64,000 bases of DNA from Chrysoporthe austroafricana. Its lineage: Eukaryota; Ascomycota; Sordariomycetes; Diaporthales; Cryphonectriaceae. The stretch spans positions 186,001-250,000 of the forward strand of contig JYIP02000012.1 of assembly GCA_001051155.2 (NCBI GenBank). The letters are read 5' to 3'. A program made the position numbers and the translations under genes. Under the pieces are notes generated by a model. It searched no databases. It saw nothing but the letters and a program-made list of their open reading frames with translations, and was not told the DNA's origin. Shown here in pieces: positions 46,432 through 57,616 of this stretch; the stretch's first letter is position 1, and each line of letters opens with the position of its first letter.

Positions 46432-46625
46432 AGCTTTTCGGTTTGGCTCGATAGGCTCGATTATCGATCCAACTGGATCGATATCAATCCTATCGATCCT
46501 GACCCTAACCCTTGCTTATATAAGCGCTTGGTTGGTTTGCGGCTAAGCCTGAAAATCCTTGCACCAAGTGGGCCGTTCTGGGTAGCTTTGGTGCCGCACC
46601 CTGGTTTGCATGTTGGTTCATAACA
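46432..46625 (-). repeat. Reversed, truncated D-family LTR, little RIP damage
   Basis: In reverse it starts TGTTATGAACCAACATGC at 46625 and follows the D-element U3 (TGCGGCACC, CAGAACGGCCCA, GGATTTTCAGGCTTAGC, GCTTATATAAGC, GGGTTAGGG). It is far less AT-rich than D. It marks the right edge of the repeat island. Confidence 0.7.
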
Positions 46626-46990
46626 TTGAAGATCAAAGCGCTAGGCGTGATTGGTAGCTAGCAGTGTAGGTCGACCCTTGCCAGCCGGATAGAGCAGCCC
46701 GGACCGCATCACGGGCACTGTAGACGTACACGGTATACGGTTTGCTGCACGCAAAACTTCGTATACGTATGCCCGGAACTATATGATATGAGACATGCTA
46801 TCGTATCACTACCGTAACACCGCATTCTAAGTAATATTGGCCCTCTTCCTCGCGAGCTCTTGGGGTGATCGAGAACCGCCGTCGCAACCCTCTCACCATA
46901 AGCCCTCTCCGGCTGGCCCTCGGCCTCCTCTGTGCTCTACACCCTGTGGCGTGGTGTCTCCCTCACCCGATACAAGAACCGTCGACGGCC
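46626..46990. other. Intergenic, promoter of MFS gene
   Basis: No gene. Composition returns to GC-rich toward the MFS start codon. Confidence 0.4.
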
Positions 46991-48601
46991 ATGCCCGGCC
47001 TGGGCGCCCGCGATGTATCGCCCTTCCTGGTCCTCCTCATCTTCATTGCCGCCCTCGGCCCTTTCCAGTTCGGCTATCACTTAGTATGGCCCTCCAAGCC
47101 TGTTCTTTGTCACGGCCCTTCCCCACCGTCCTACGGCTCTTGCTGATCGATGGCACTCTTGTGCTGTGTCTAGTCCGAGCTGAACGCCCCCCAACATGCC
47201 ATTACCTGCGAGGGTGATAACCCCTCCTCCGTCGGCGCGCTGGCCCGTGTCGCCGCCAAGCTCTCTTCCTACACTACTGGCACCACCGATGACTGCAAGG
47301 GCATCCCCATGGAGGAGGCCGCCTTCGCCGCCATCTCCTCTGTGTTCACCATCGGCGGCCTCGCCGGCGCCCTAGCAGCTGGGCCCATTACCTCTAAGAA
47401 GGGCCGGTGGCTGTCAATCCAGATCACAGCTGTGACCTTTGTCGTCGGCGCTGCCGTCGAGGCCCTGTCTCCCAGTGCCTGGGTCCTCGGGGTCGGTCGC
47501 TTTGTGTCAGGTCTCGGGTCCGGCGCCAGCACCGTCATCGTGCCGCTCTACATCTCTGAGGTCGCACCTCCCGCGGAGAGGGGCTTCTTTGGCGCCTTCA
47601 CGCAGATCAGCTGCAACACCGGAATCCTGGCGGCCCAGGCGCTGGGCTACTTCCTGAGCCACGGCTCCGCCTGGCGCTGGATCTTGGGTGTCAGCGGCAT
47701 CATCGCTGCTGGCCAGGTCGCGCTCACCTTCTTGATCCCCGAGAGCCCTGCCTGGCTAGCCACTGTCAAGGGCGACGCCCCGGCCGGCCGGAAGGTCCTA
47801 CAGCGTATCCGCGGGCCGAGCTTCAACATTGATGACGAGGTCGCCCTCTGGGGTTCCGGCGCTGCCAAAGCCACCGTCGAGGCCGGTGAGGAGCAGGGGC
47901 TACTGGCCCCCCCTCACGCCGTCGAGAGGGAAGAGGTCCAGCACATCGGGGTCATGCAGGCGCTCAGGGATCCCCTATACCGACCGGCGATGATTGTGGT
48001 CATGGGGGTCATGTTCGCCCAGCAGCTGTGCGGCATCAACTCGATAGTGATGTACTCTGTGGCGCTCCTCAACGGCCTGCTGCCCCTGAGCTCGATCGTT
48101 CTCACCATCCTCGTCTCCGCCGTCAACCTCGTCATGACGGCGGCATGTTCGCCCCTTCCGGACAGGTGGGGCCGCAAGACGTGCCTGCTGGTGTCCGTCG
48201 TCGGCCAGGGGGCATCGTCGCTGGCGCTGGCTATCTCGATCCTGACGGGGTTCAAGATCATCTCGGCGCTTGCAGTCGCCTTCTTTGTCGCCTTCTTCGC
48301 CGTCGGGCTAGGTCCCGTGCCGTTCATCCTCGCGTCAGAGCTGGTGGGCCAGGAGGCCGTCGGGGCGACGCAATCTTGGTGCCTGGCTACTAACTACACG
48401 GCTACCTTCCTTGTGGCGCAGTTCTTCCCCATCATCAATACGGCTCTCAACAACTGGCTGGGTGGGCGCGGCGGTTGGGTTTATTTCCTCTTCGCAGGCT
48501 TCGCTGCGTTGTCTTCCATATTCATCTCGACCCGAGTGCCCGAGACCAAGGGCAAGAAGGACGCGGATGAGGTCTGGGGCCGCACAAGGCGGCTGGACTA
48601 G
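46991..48601 (+). CDS. MFS sugar porter
   Basis: Two exons in phase 0: 46991-47083 and 47174-48601, giving 506 aa with about twelve hydrophobic segments. Sugar-porter motifs are FGYHL in TM1, GRFVSGLGSGASTVIVPLY, SEVAPPAERG, PESPAWL after TM6, AQQLCGINSIVMYS in TM7, DRWGRK between TM8 and TM9, and PETKGK after TM12. The long TM1-TM2 loop (SELNAPQHAITC) resembles the yeast vacuolar group of putative sugar transporters (YBR241C/VPS73-like) rather than plasma-membrane hexose carriers. Substrate and membrane are inferred. The start is the first ATG (GCCATGC context). Confidence 0.9.
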
Positions 48602-48772
48602 ACTGGCCTGGCCGCCAACGTAGCATGATGGACGGGTGGGTACCTATGAGCTTATGTATACCAAAGTTCCGCCGTAACCAGCATATCACCTACTACGCAT
48701 CGCTATCCTCGAGACAGAGAATGATACAAAATGTTTCTGATCAACGGTGCCTGGCCCGAGAGTCTGTTGCTG

Positions 48773-49696
48773 TCAAGGAGGCAAGAACATGCGCCGCATC
48801 CTGACCATACCCTGGAGAAGCCCGATCCCGGCGCGAACACCATCAACAACATAGACGTTCTTTGCCTGGTGCTCGCCGTATTCGGCCTTGATGGCAGAGC
48901 GGATGACCTCCTCCAGGCCCGCCATGCCGGCACATCCCATGATGACACAGTCTACCTTGCCATTCTGCAACAGCCGCCTGGTAGCTCGTGTGAGCCTGTC
49001 CCGCATCGCATCTGGCGACACGGCTCCGTGGAGATCACCAGCATTCAGGCCGGTGGTGGAAACGCCGCGGAACCATTCATTGGCGCGCCCTGCCTTGTCG
49101 CCGAGGAACTCGTGCACGGCCAGAGTGAGATGGTCCTCCCAGAACTGACCGGTAGTGACAATGCCCCAGCCGCCGCCGCCGCTCTCGTCACCAGGGCCCG
49201 CTCTCCTCATCAGCGCGAGAGCTGCGACTATGCTCGCCTCGAAGATGCCTGTCACGGCAATGTCTGGGTAGTGATGTGCTATCCTGTGCACCAGGGGGTG
49301 GGAGCTGTAGCAGGCAACGAGAACGCCGTGGCAGCTGCCTAGCAGCTGAGTATGACGCAGATGCTCCCATACTGCCTGGGTGCTTGCCTTGATGTCGTCC
49401 GAGTTGTTGATGCTGGCGGGGCTACCGCTGTCCGGCGGTGCAGTATACATGGTGATATTCAGGGGCTACAGCAGCGCAGAGGGGTCATCAGCCGTGATTG
49501 CCTCATCATGGGTGAGGTGAGGAGAGGAGAGCGGTGCAGCATAATTTGCACGGCATGCCAAGCTGAGATCTCGTACATGTGGTAGATCCATGCTGGCAAC
49601 AGCCTGTTCCATGCCACGGGTCATGGCCTCGGATGAGTTTGGGTTGACGATCAGCAGGCGTATGCCGCCATCATCCGTAGGTTGACAAGTACTCAT
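48773..49696 (-). CDS. Asp/Glu/hydantoin racemase family (DCG1-like)
   Basis: Two exons: 49696-49577 and 49465-48773, giving 270 aa. The N-terminus GIRLLIVNPNSSEAMTRGM and YTAPPDSGSPASINN form the first half of the Asp/Glu racemase fold. Both catalytic cysteines of the family are present (LVACYSSHPL and VIMGCAGMAGL). S. cerevisiae DCG1, a nitrogen-catabolite-regulated protein near the allantoin genes, and bacterial hydantoin racemases are relatives. A cofactor-independent racemisation of a hydantoin or amino-acid derivative is likely. It is convergent with the MFS gene, 171 bp apart. Confidence 0.88.
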
Positions 49697-50370
49697 CTCG
49701 AACTGTCTGATAGGGCACCCCCGTGTGGGCGAGCTGCCTGGGCTGGCTGCTGACAAGCAAGATGTGGGGGGGGGAGAAGGAGAAGGAGGACCTATGTCCC
49801 AAAGCTGCGGGATTCCATTGCCAACAGGTAGTTAGTCCTTAACCTAGTACTATCATGTACTGTAGCTGACGACCATGTGTACTACGTACTGGGTAGTGCG
49901 TGCTTGGTAGGGTGACGTCCAAGCCCCGCAGGGGTGAGGGCGGGCCCACCTGAGAGCCCAGCTCACCTTCCAGGCGTGCCGGGCCCCCAAAACCCCCTGA
50001 AGGCCCCTCCCGTCTGCCTGTGAGCCCCCCCTATGGCGGTGCTTAGTGCGGTGTACTGTACGCACCCACGGCACCGCAGCTACCAGGTACCTACCGCACC
50101 CAGGTCGGACCTAGCTGTCCCCATGTAGCTTCTGACCCTGTGGACCGCACCGTACTACGTACCGTACCGTACCGTACCGTCATCAGGGCTGCCAGCAATC
50201 ACCATCACCGCCCACCACCTTCGAGGTCAATCGCCGCGTCGCGAGAGCTCTTCGACACCGACCGTCCCTCGCTCGACCCTACCCTTCATCCTCGCCCATA
50301 CCAAGCTCTCTGCCCGGCAGCCCTCCACGACCCCCACTGCATCCAGCTACTGGGCCTGCCGTCCCTCAAC
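49697..50370. promoter_or_regulatory. Divergent promoter region DCG1-like/ARP2
   Basis: Contains a CGTAC-rich segment with four perfect ACCGT units at 50161-50180 and pyrimidine-rich stretches before the ARP2 start. No TATA box is evident on the ARP2 side. Confidence 0.4.
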
Positions 50371-51798
50371 ATGGCAAACCCGCCTCCCATCGGTATGCGC
50401 CATCCCCCCTCTGGTACCACCACAGCCCAACATCCGGCATCCCGTCTCCTGCTTCGTGGCTGCTTGCTGACTGACGCCCCGACGCCCTCGCCCTCTAGTT
50501 CTCGATGGCGGTACCGGCTTCCTCAAGGTCGGCTATGCCGCCCAGAACTTCCCCGAGTTCCAGTACCCTTCCATCGTCGGCCGGCCCATCCTGCGTACCG
50601 AGGAGAAGGGCGCCGGCGACAGCGACATGGTCATCAAGGACATCATGTGTGGCGACGAGGCCGCCGCCGCCCGCACCATGCTGCAGATCAGCTACCCCAT
50701 GGAGAACGGCATCGTGAAGAAGTGGGACGACATGCAGCACCTCTGGGACTATACCTTCTTCGAGAAGATGAAGGTCGACCCCACCGGCCGCAAGATCCTC
50801 CTGACGGAGCCCCCCATGAACCCGCTCCGGAACCGCGAGCAGATGTGCGAGGTGATGTTCGACCGCTACGCATTCGGCGGTGTCTACGTTGCCATCCAGG
50901 CCGTCCTGGCCCTCTACGCACAAGGTATGCCCCCCCCTTCCTGCCCCCACCCCCCTGAGAGCCGGCACGAATGTTATCGCCACGGCGGCGGCGGCGGTGG
51001 CGGCAGTAGCAGTCACTGGTGATGACGGCGACGGGTTGCTGACTGCTGGCTTCGCCCCGCGCCGCAGGTCTCAGCTCCGGTGTCGTCGTCGACTCGGGCG
51101 ACGGCGTCACCCACATCGTCCCCGTCTACGAATCCGTCGTGCTCAACCACCTCACCCGCCGGCTCGACGTCGCCGGCCGTGACGTCACGCGCAACCTGAT
51201 CGCCCTGCTGCTGCGCAGGGGCTACGCCCTCAACCGGACCGCCGACTTCGAGACGGTCCGCCAGATCAAGGAGAAGCTGTGCTACGTGAGCTACGACCTG
51301 GAGCTCGACAAGCGCCTGAGCGAGGACACCACGGTGCTGGTGGAGAGCTACACCCTGCCCGACGGGCGCGTCATCCGCGTCGGGAGCGAGAGGTTCGAGG
51401 CGCCCGAGTGCCTGTTCCAGCCGCACCTGGTCGACTGCGAGCAGCCGGGCATCGCCGAGTTCCTGTTTAACACCATCCAGTCGGCCGACGTGGACGTGCG
51501 CTCCTCGCTGTTCAAGGCCATCGTCCTGTCCGGCGGGAGCAGCATGTACCCGGGCCTGCCCTCGCGGCTGGAGAAGGAGCTGAAGCAGTTGTGGCTGACG
51601 CGGGTGCTGGAGGGCAACCCGGAGCGCCTGGGCAAGTTCAAGGTCAGGATAGAGGACCCGCCGAGACGGCGCCACATGGTGTTCCTAGGAGGCGCGGTGC
51701 TGGCCAACATCATGGCGGACAAGGAGAACATGTGGATCACGAAGCAGGAGTGGGAAGAGCAGGGCCCCAGGGTGCTCGAGAAGCTGGGGCCGAGGTAG
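50371..51798 (+). CDS. arp2: Actin-related protein 2 (ARP2)
   Basis: Three exons: 50371-50392, 50499-50924 and 51068-51798, giving 392 aa, the usual ARP2 length. Actin-fold nucleotide loops are clear: [14 protein letters not shown] (phosphate 1), [17 protein letters not shown] (phosphate 2) and [17 protein letters not shown] (adenosine). ARP2-type stretches include [14 protein letters not shown] and [20 protein letters not shown]. The tiny first exon (MANPPPI) ends in a phase-1 intron near the start, typical for fungal actin genes. The protein is a subunit of the Arp2/3 complex that nucleates branched actin at endocytic patches. Confidence 0.97.
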
Positions 51799-52987
51799 CA
51801 GCAACGCGCGGCGGATGGGCGGCGGGCCGGGTCGGGCTGTGGCCATTGCGTGGGTACCTCGCGGCCTCCGTTGGGAAAGGGGGGAGGGGGGAGGGGAAAG
51901 ACAAAAAGAGCAGTCAATATTTCGAGATCACGCTTGTCCCTAACGAAATGCTGAACCAACCTGCTCCTAAGATGTATGTAGGCGGCCGGCCATGCCGAAC
52001 CAGACCAGCCGAGGACCGCGCCCAACCCCCCCCCCCGGGGGTGTCCCCTCCGCAGTAACAGAACCCCGCAGCGCACCGCAGATGAACTGTTAGCACTTCA
52101 GCCGCAGGTCCCCAGCTGGCCCAGCTGCTGGACGAAACGTCCACGGTGATCTCATGCGTCCTGCTTGCTCTGCCTCGAACTACTATCCTGCAGATGGTAA
52201 AAGACGTCTTCATTCGCCAGGAACAGTGACACATTTCAGCCTGCCCACGTCTCCATCGATCGATGACCCACCTTCCACCGCGTTACTGCGATCTGAGGCC
52301 CGAGACGACCTGGGCGCACCAGGCGCCATCTTCTTCGCTCGTACCGAGACCGAGTCCGAGGCCCTGAGCCCGCCGAGCAGCCCTCCCCAGGCACACACAT
52401 TCTCGCCCGTCTGGGCCGAGGCTGGACGAGCAGCACGGGGAGCAGCACGGGGAGCAGCGTGGGGAGCAGACGCGAAGCCCAGGCCCGGATCCTCGCCCTG
52501 GGCCCTCGCTGTGCTGGACAGACGCCTCGGTGCGGCGGCTGGAACGAGCGCGCCTGCGAGCAGCCGGCAGCCTGTGCGCCTCGCGCCCAATATCATCCGC
52601 ATCTCGGCCGCTCCCGGCCCCAAAAGGAGGACCAGGACCGGGCCTGGCTAGCCCCAGGCCTCAACGTCCGACACCGTTGTCGTGCGTGCATACCCGAGCA
52701 CGCCGAGGTGGCTGGCTGTCGTTGGCCCGTCGGTATCGAGGGCGCGCCACAGGATCAACACCCTCCTCGGCCAACCGCTGCTTCTGGGGCGTCAACCAGG
52801 GGAGGGCGTCATCGCCTGCCAGCACGGAGCACGGCTGGACGCCGTTCCGGAACGCCTCCGCCGCGCACCTGTTTCCAGCTAGCTACACCATCCGCCTTCC
52901 CCGGGGCAGGGAGGGCACTCTGCACCGCGCTCGGTGCGGCCTACTTGCCAGTACAGCACGCGGGATAGGAGGCTGGTCCCCGAGAGC
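51799..52987. other. Intergenic ARP2-SSN3
   Basis: About 1.2 kb with no recognised gene. It holds the SSN3 promoter or 5' leader. Open frames are present but lack any motif and probably reflect GC content. Confidence 0.4.
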
Positions 52988-55494
52988 ATGACCAACCCGT
53001 CGTCGGTGGCTTCGCAAGGGTCGGGCAGAACGCTCACACACCAGCACTCGGGCTCGTCCTCGCTCAAGAGGAGCGTCCAGGCTGCCTTCGAAGGTGAGCG
53101 CACACAGAAGAGACCACGCACCAACCGCCTCCTTCCCTCCCCTCCCCTCTCGTGGCCGCGGAGGAGCAGGGCCCCGGACGCGCAGATGAGCGCTGTCTGC
53201 TGATTGACGCTCTTTGTGTGGCCGGCCTGCCCTCACCGGCTGCCCTGATAGGACTGGATGGCCCTCTCACCCTGCATACATCCACTCTATCTGAGGTATT
53301 CTTGTTCATTACCGATCCGTCCACCTATCCACCTGTCCTTTCTTTTTGCCCCTTAGCACTCCCCACCGGCTCCGATCTGGCCAACGGCCTTCTGACCCTC
53401 CGCTTCTGCTGCTGCTTCTGCTGTTCCTGTCCCTCGTTTCCGTCTTCCGGGCCCTTCGCCACCCAGCCCGATATCCTCTGCCCGATACATATCTCCCTAC
53501 GTATCACCCCGGTTTCTCCATCGCACACGGGCCTCTCATCTCGCTTTCGGGGAGACCGGTAACGGGGCCGATCTGCTTGTGACCGACAGCCTCCGGACCC
53601 GTCGGATGTCAGCTGGCGGCCAGAAAAAGTCCCCGTTCAGACAGACACACCCAGCCCGATCTGCATGCACTCTTGTGTAATTCGGCATCTTTCTTTCTCG
53701 TTCTCTTCTCCTCTCCCCCCCCCCTCTCTCGATGTGAACTCCTCGGGGCAGATCGCAGATCATGCTGGCAGATCACTGAGACCACGAGCTCCGGAATCTC
53801 CCCTCTTCCCGGCTCTGTGCTCGACTTCCTCTTTTGCCTTCTTCATCAGCAGCAGCAGCAGCGGCGGCGGCGGCGGCGGCGACGGCGGTAGCTGCGGCGG
53901 CGGTGAACGTGATGAACTCGGCGAATGGGGCAAGACAGTACGGCCTGTCCCGGCAGTCGTCAGCCGTCCAGGCGGGTCAAGCAAGGCCCAGCCTGTCGAG
54001 GCAGGGGTCGTCCTTCTCATCATCCTGTACGGCCAGCTGCTCGTCCCCCCCCCCCAAATCATCATCGTCATCATTATCTTCATCGTCGTCGTCGTCACTC
54101 ATCACGTCACCTGATGTAGCCCATGGTTCCGTTGTCCCACGCGAGAAGAGGCCTGCGCCCCTCGGCTGACCTCAAGTCACACAGATCCGGCCGACCGTGG
54201 TGCCTTTGGCCCCGTCGGCTATCAGTCCAAGGTCCGGGTGATTGATCGGTACAAAGTCATCGGGTTCATCAGCTCCGGGACGTATGGCCGCGTATACAAG
54301 GCGGTGGGCCGGCAGGGCCAGGCGGGGGAGTTTGCGATCAAGAAGTTCAAGCCGGACAAGGAGGGCGAGGTGGTGACGTACACGGGCATCTCGCAGTCGG
54401 CGGTGCGGGAGATGGCCCTGTGCAGCGAGCTGTCGCACGCCAGCGTCATTAAGCTGCACGAGATCATCCTTGAGGATAAGTGTATCTTCATGGTCTTCGA
54501 GTACGCCGAGCACGACTTGCTGCAGATCATCCACCACCACACTCAGCAGCCGCGCCACCCCATCCCGCCCGCCACCATCAAGAGCATCATGTTCCAGCTG
54601 TTCAACGGGTGCCAGTACCTCCACTCCAACTGGGTCCTGCACCGAGACCTCAAGCCCGCCAACATCATGGTCACCTCCGCCGGCGAGGTCAAGATCGGCG
54701 ACCTCGGCCTAGCACGCATGTTCCAGAAGCCCCTGCACAGCCTGTACAGTGGGGACAAGGTCGTCGTCACCATCTGGTACCGCGCTCCCGAGCTGCTGCT
54801 GGGGTCCCGCCACTACACGCCGGCCATCGACATGTGGGCGCTGGGCTGCATCTTCGCGGAGCTGCTGAGCCTGCGGCCTATCTTTAAGGGGGAGGAGGCC
54901 AAGATGGACAGCAAGAAGACCGTGCCGTTCCAGCGGAACCAGATGCAGAAGATCGTCGACATCATGGGCATGCCGACGAAGGAGAGGTGGCCGCTCCTGG
55001 TCCACATGCCCGAGTACCAGGCCCTGCAGCAGCTGACTCCGCCGATGCCGCACCACGGCGGCCACCACGGGCGTGGGCACCATCATCACCACCAGCACCA
55101 CCACCACTCGCAGCAGCCGCCCCTGGGCAGCCAGCTGGAGAAGTGGTACTACGGCACCATCAACACGAGCACCGGCACGTCGGCGCCCGCCCCCGGCGGC
55201 GGTCCCACCTCGCTCGCGAGCCTAGGGCAGGAAGGGTACAAGCTCCTCGCGGGACTGCTCGAGTACGATCCGGAGAAGAGGCTGACCGCGGCCCAGGCGC
55301 TGCAGCACCCCTTCTTCACCACGGGGCCCGACCGGCCCAGCGCCAACTGCTTCGAGGGCCTGAAGATGGAGTATCCGCACCGCCGTGTCAGCCAGGACGA
55401 CAATGACATCCGGACGAGCAGCCTGCCGGGCACAAAAAGGAGCGGCCTGCCCGATGATTCACTGCGGCCGGGGAAGAGGGTCAAGGAAGGCTAG
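52988..55494 (+). CDS. ssn3: Mediator kinase CDK8/SSN3
   Basis: The kinase exon is 54185-55494. It starts in phase 1 after CACACAG and reads [18 protein letters not shown]. The best partner is 52988-53093 ([18 protein letters not shown]...SVQAAFE, phase-1 GTGAGC donor), which restores frame and gives 471 aa with an unusually long 1.09-kb intron. Kinase motifs: [18 protein letters not shown], the cyclin-contact helix [30 protein letters not shown], and the CDK8-type [14 protein letters not shown], with no activating Thr in the T-loop. [16 protein letters not shown] and [17 protein letters not shown] are also CDK8-like. A His-rich loop lies near residue 310. It phosphorylates RNA polymerase II CTD and activators with cyclin C. 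The first exon is less certain than the kinase. Confidence 0.9.
53846..53900 (+). repeat. CAG/CGG trinucleotide run in SSN3 intron
   Basis: CAGCAGCAGCAGCAG followed by CGGCGGCGG-type triplets. A second triplet run (ATC/GTC) lies at 54058-54106. Both are within the proposed long first intron. Confidence 0.6.
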
Positions 55495-56878
55495 GCGATC
55501 AATCCTATCGCCATGAGCCCGCAGACCTCTCTGCCAAGGCACGGCGCAGCAGGCCCAGAGCACCTGGCACCGCCTGGTATCCTCTCTACAGCACATGTGC
55601 ATGGGGTCGGGTTCTTAAAAATTGCCGAGGCGTAGATTGGGCGTGGGGTTCACGCATGAAGATACAAAGCGTGGCGTTACGGGACATGACCGAGACTAGA
55701 GCTGTCCTCTGCAAAGGGCTAGATGACTACAAAGCACATATACAGCACGACCCATTGATATCACCCTTTTACCGTGAGGTTTCATGTTTCAGGTCATAGT
55801 CGGCCTCTCCGACGACGAGGGTCAACCCCCCCCCCCACCTTTGGCTGGTCAGCTCAGGATGAGTCCGCCTGGGCACGGTTGATCTCACGTCGCTTCTCTG
55901 TCTCATCTCGCCCTGACAAAAACCGCGACCTGCAGGACCTATATAGGCTCGCTATCTGTATCAGCAAGGGCTACGAGAGGCTACACTGGATGCGGAGAAC
56001 GAGCGCACCCCGCGATTACAAATAACATCACGCAGGGAACCAGACTCCAGCGTTGGAGCAACGGGATCTTTTCTGTTTATGTTTATAGGTCCTGAATTCT
56101 CGCTTTGGGTATCCCTCCAGAACAAAAGGAAGATGAAAATATTTAAGATGATAGGAATTACATGAATGTACAGAAGGGAATTAAGGAGGGGGAGGGGGTG
56201 TCGTCAAACGTAGGGCCATGATACAAGGAACAAATAAAATAGGAAGGGCGGGAAAGTAGAACCTCAAACACAGGCCCCGTTGCTTGTGCGATGAGATGCC
56301 CGCTGCTGCCGCCCGCTGCTGCCGCCCACGGCCGCTGCCCGCTGCTGGACCACAATGCCCCCCCCCTGTTGCATACGGCGATGGTCCATCACGGGCTTGC
56401 CAGACGGGAGCATATGCACTCCCCGTCCTCCATCAGACCCTCGCACGCGCTCCACCTAGTACCGACCACCTCTTTTTTTTTGGGGGGGGGGGGGGGCGCC
56501 CCCCCCAAAAAAATAGACGCACGCCCGGTCTTAAAACCCGTGAAGGGCCCCCCCGCCCCCCCTCGACCCCCCGCACTGTCCCCGCCTTGAGCCCCCCTTC
56601 TTTTTTTTTTTGGGGGGGGGGGGGGGAGGCCACTCAGCAAGATATGTAGACGACCGACANTACCTAAGCAAGCTTGGTTCCGCTTTCAGCGCGCGCCGTC
56701 CCACCACAACCCCCCCCCCCCCCCCCCCCCCCGCCCCCCCCCCCCTTTTTTTTTTGGGGGGGGGGGGGGGAGGCCACCCAGCAAGATATGTAGACGACCG
56801 ACAGTATTAACAACCGATGAAGGACCGCCAGCGCGTCCTCACAACACTCATGACTCGCCTCGCGCGCTCCTAGAGCTC
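55495..56878. other. Convergent intergenic region SSN3/ARF6 with homopolymers
   Basis: No gene recognised. It holds the 3' ends of both neighbours and the homopolymer block at 56470-56810. Confidence 0.4.
56470..56810. repeat. T/G/C homopolymer block with duplicated flank and N
   Basis: Three TTTTTTGGGGGG blocks with C runs. A 33-bp flank beginning AGGCCAC occurs twice (56627-56659 and 56771-56803); the first copy runs into an N at 56660. This is likely a local misassembly or gap-filling artefact. Confidence 0.7.
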
Positions 56879-57616
56879 CTACTTCTTGGCTGGGGCAGCG
56901 GGGGTCTTGACGTTGCTTGACAGCCAGGCCAGGCCCTCGAGCAGGCCCTCGCCGGTCGTTGCGCAGCTGGGCACGACGAAATATATCTTGTCCTTGAGCT
57001 GGTTGAGCTTGAGGGCCTCGGTCACCTCCTGGGGCTTCATGGCTGCAGGAGAGCGAAAGAACATCGTGCGTCAGCCCGGGGGTGTGCCTATCCACGCTGG
57101 GCGATGGGGCGGACGGGAAGACATCAAGGAGGAAACTCACCGTTGTCGAGGTCCTGCTTGTTGGCAAAGACCAGCAGCAGACTGTCCTTCATCTCCCTGT
57201 CGTTGATGATGCGGTGCAGCTCCTGCCTGGCCTCCTCCATGCGCGCGCGGTCGGACGAGTCAATGACGAAGATGAGGCCCTGGGTGCCTGTTGGTGCGGG
57301 ACGGGTCGGCGAGTTAGTGACCGGTCTCTCGTGTAGAGTCTCAGCAGAGGCGCGCGTGGATCTTACCGCTGAAGTAATGCCTCCACAGGGGCCGGATCTT
57401 GTCTTGGCCGCCGACGTCCCAGACATTAAATTTGACGTTCTTGTAGGTGACGGTCTCGACGTTGAAGCCGACGGTGGGGATGGTGGTGACGTCCTGGCCC
57501 AGCTTGAGCTTGTAGAGGATGGTGGTCTTGCCGGCGGCGTCGAGGCCGAGCATGAGCAGGCGCATCTCCTTTGATCCGAAGATCCTGCCCATCATCTTGG
57601 AAAGCTGGCCACCCAT
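56879..57616 (-). CDS. ADP-ribosylation factor, ARF6-type small GTPase
   Basis: Three exons: 57616-57367, 57287-57141 and 57042-56879, giving 186 aa. The N-terminus [14 protein letters not shown] carries a Gly2 for myristoylation and the amphipathic helix of ARFs. GTPase motifs are GLDAAGKTT (P-loop), [14 protein letters not shown] (switch 1), [17 protein letters not shown] (switch 2), ANKQDLD (NKxD) and SCATTGEG. The [16 protein letters not shown] and MKPQEV pattern resembles ARF6 more than ARF1. It likely acts in plasma-membrane and endocytic traffic and polarity. Exons end in phase 1 with canonical donors. Confidence 0.93.

Noticed and set aside
46865..46990. N-terminal extension of the MFS protein
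   Set aside because: The extension lacks an ATG in frame; 46991 is the first ATG and has good context.
54238..54240. SSN3 start at the kinase domain
   Set aside because: The codon here is GTG in the middle of the conserved [10 protein letters not shown] segment; upstream residues in the same exon are conserved, so the start lies further 5'.
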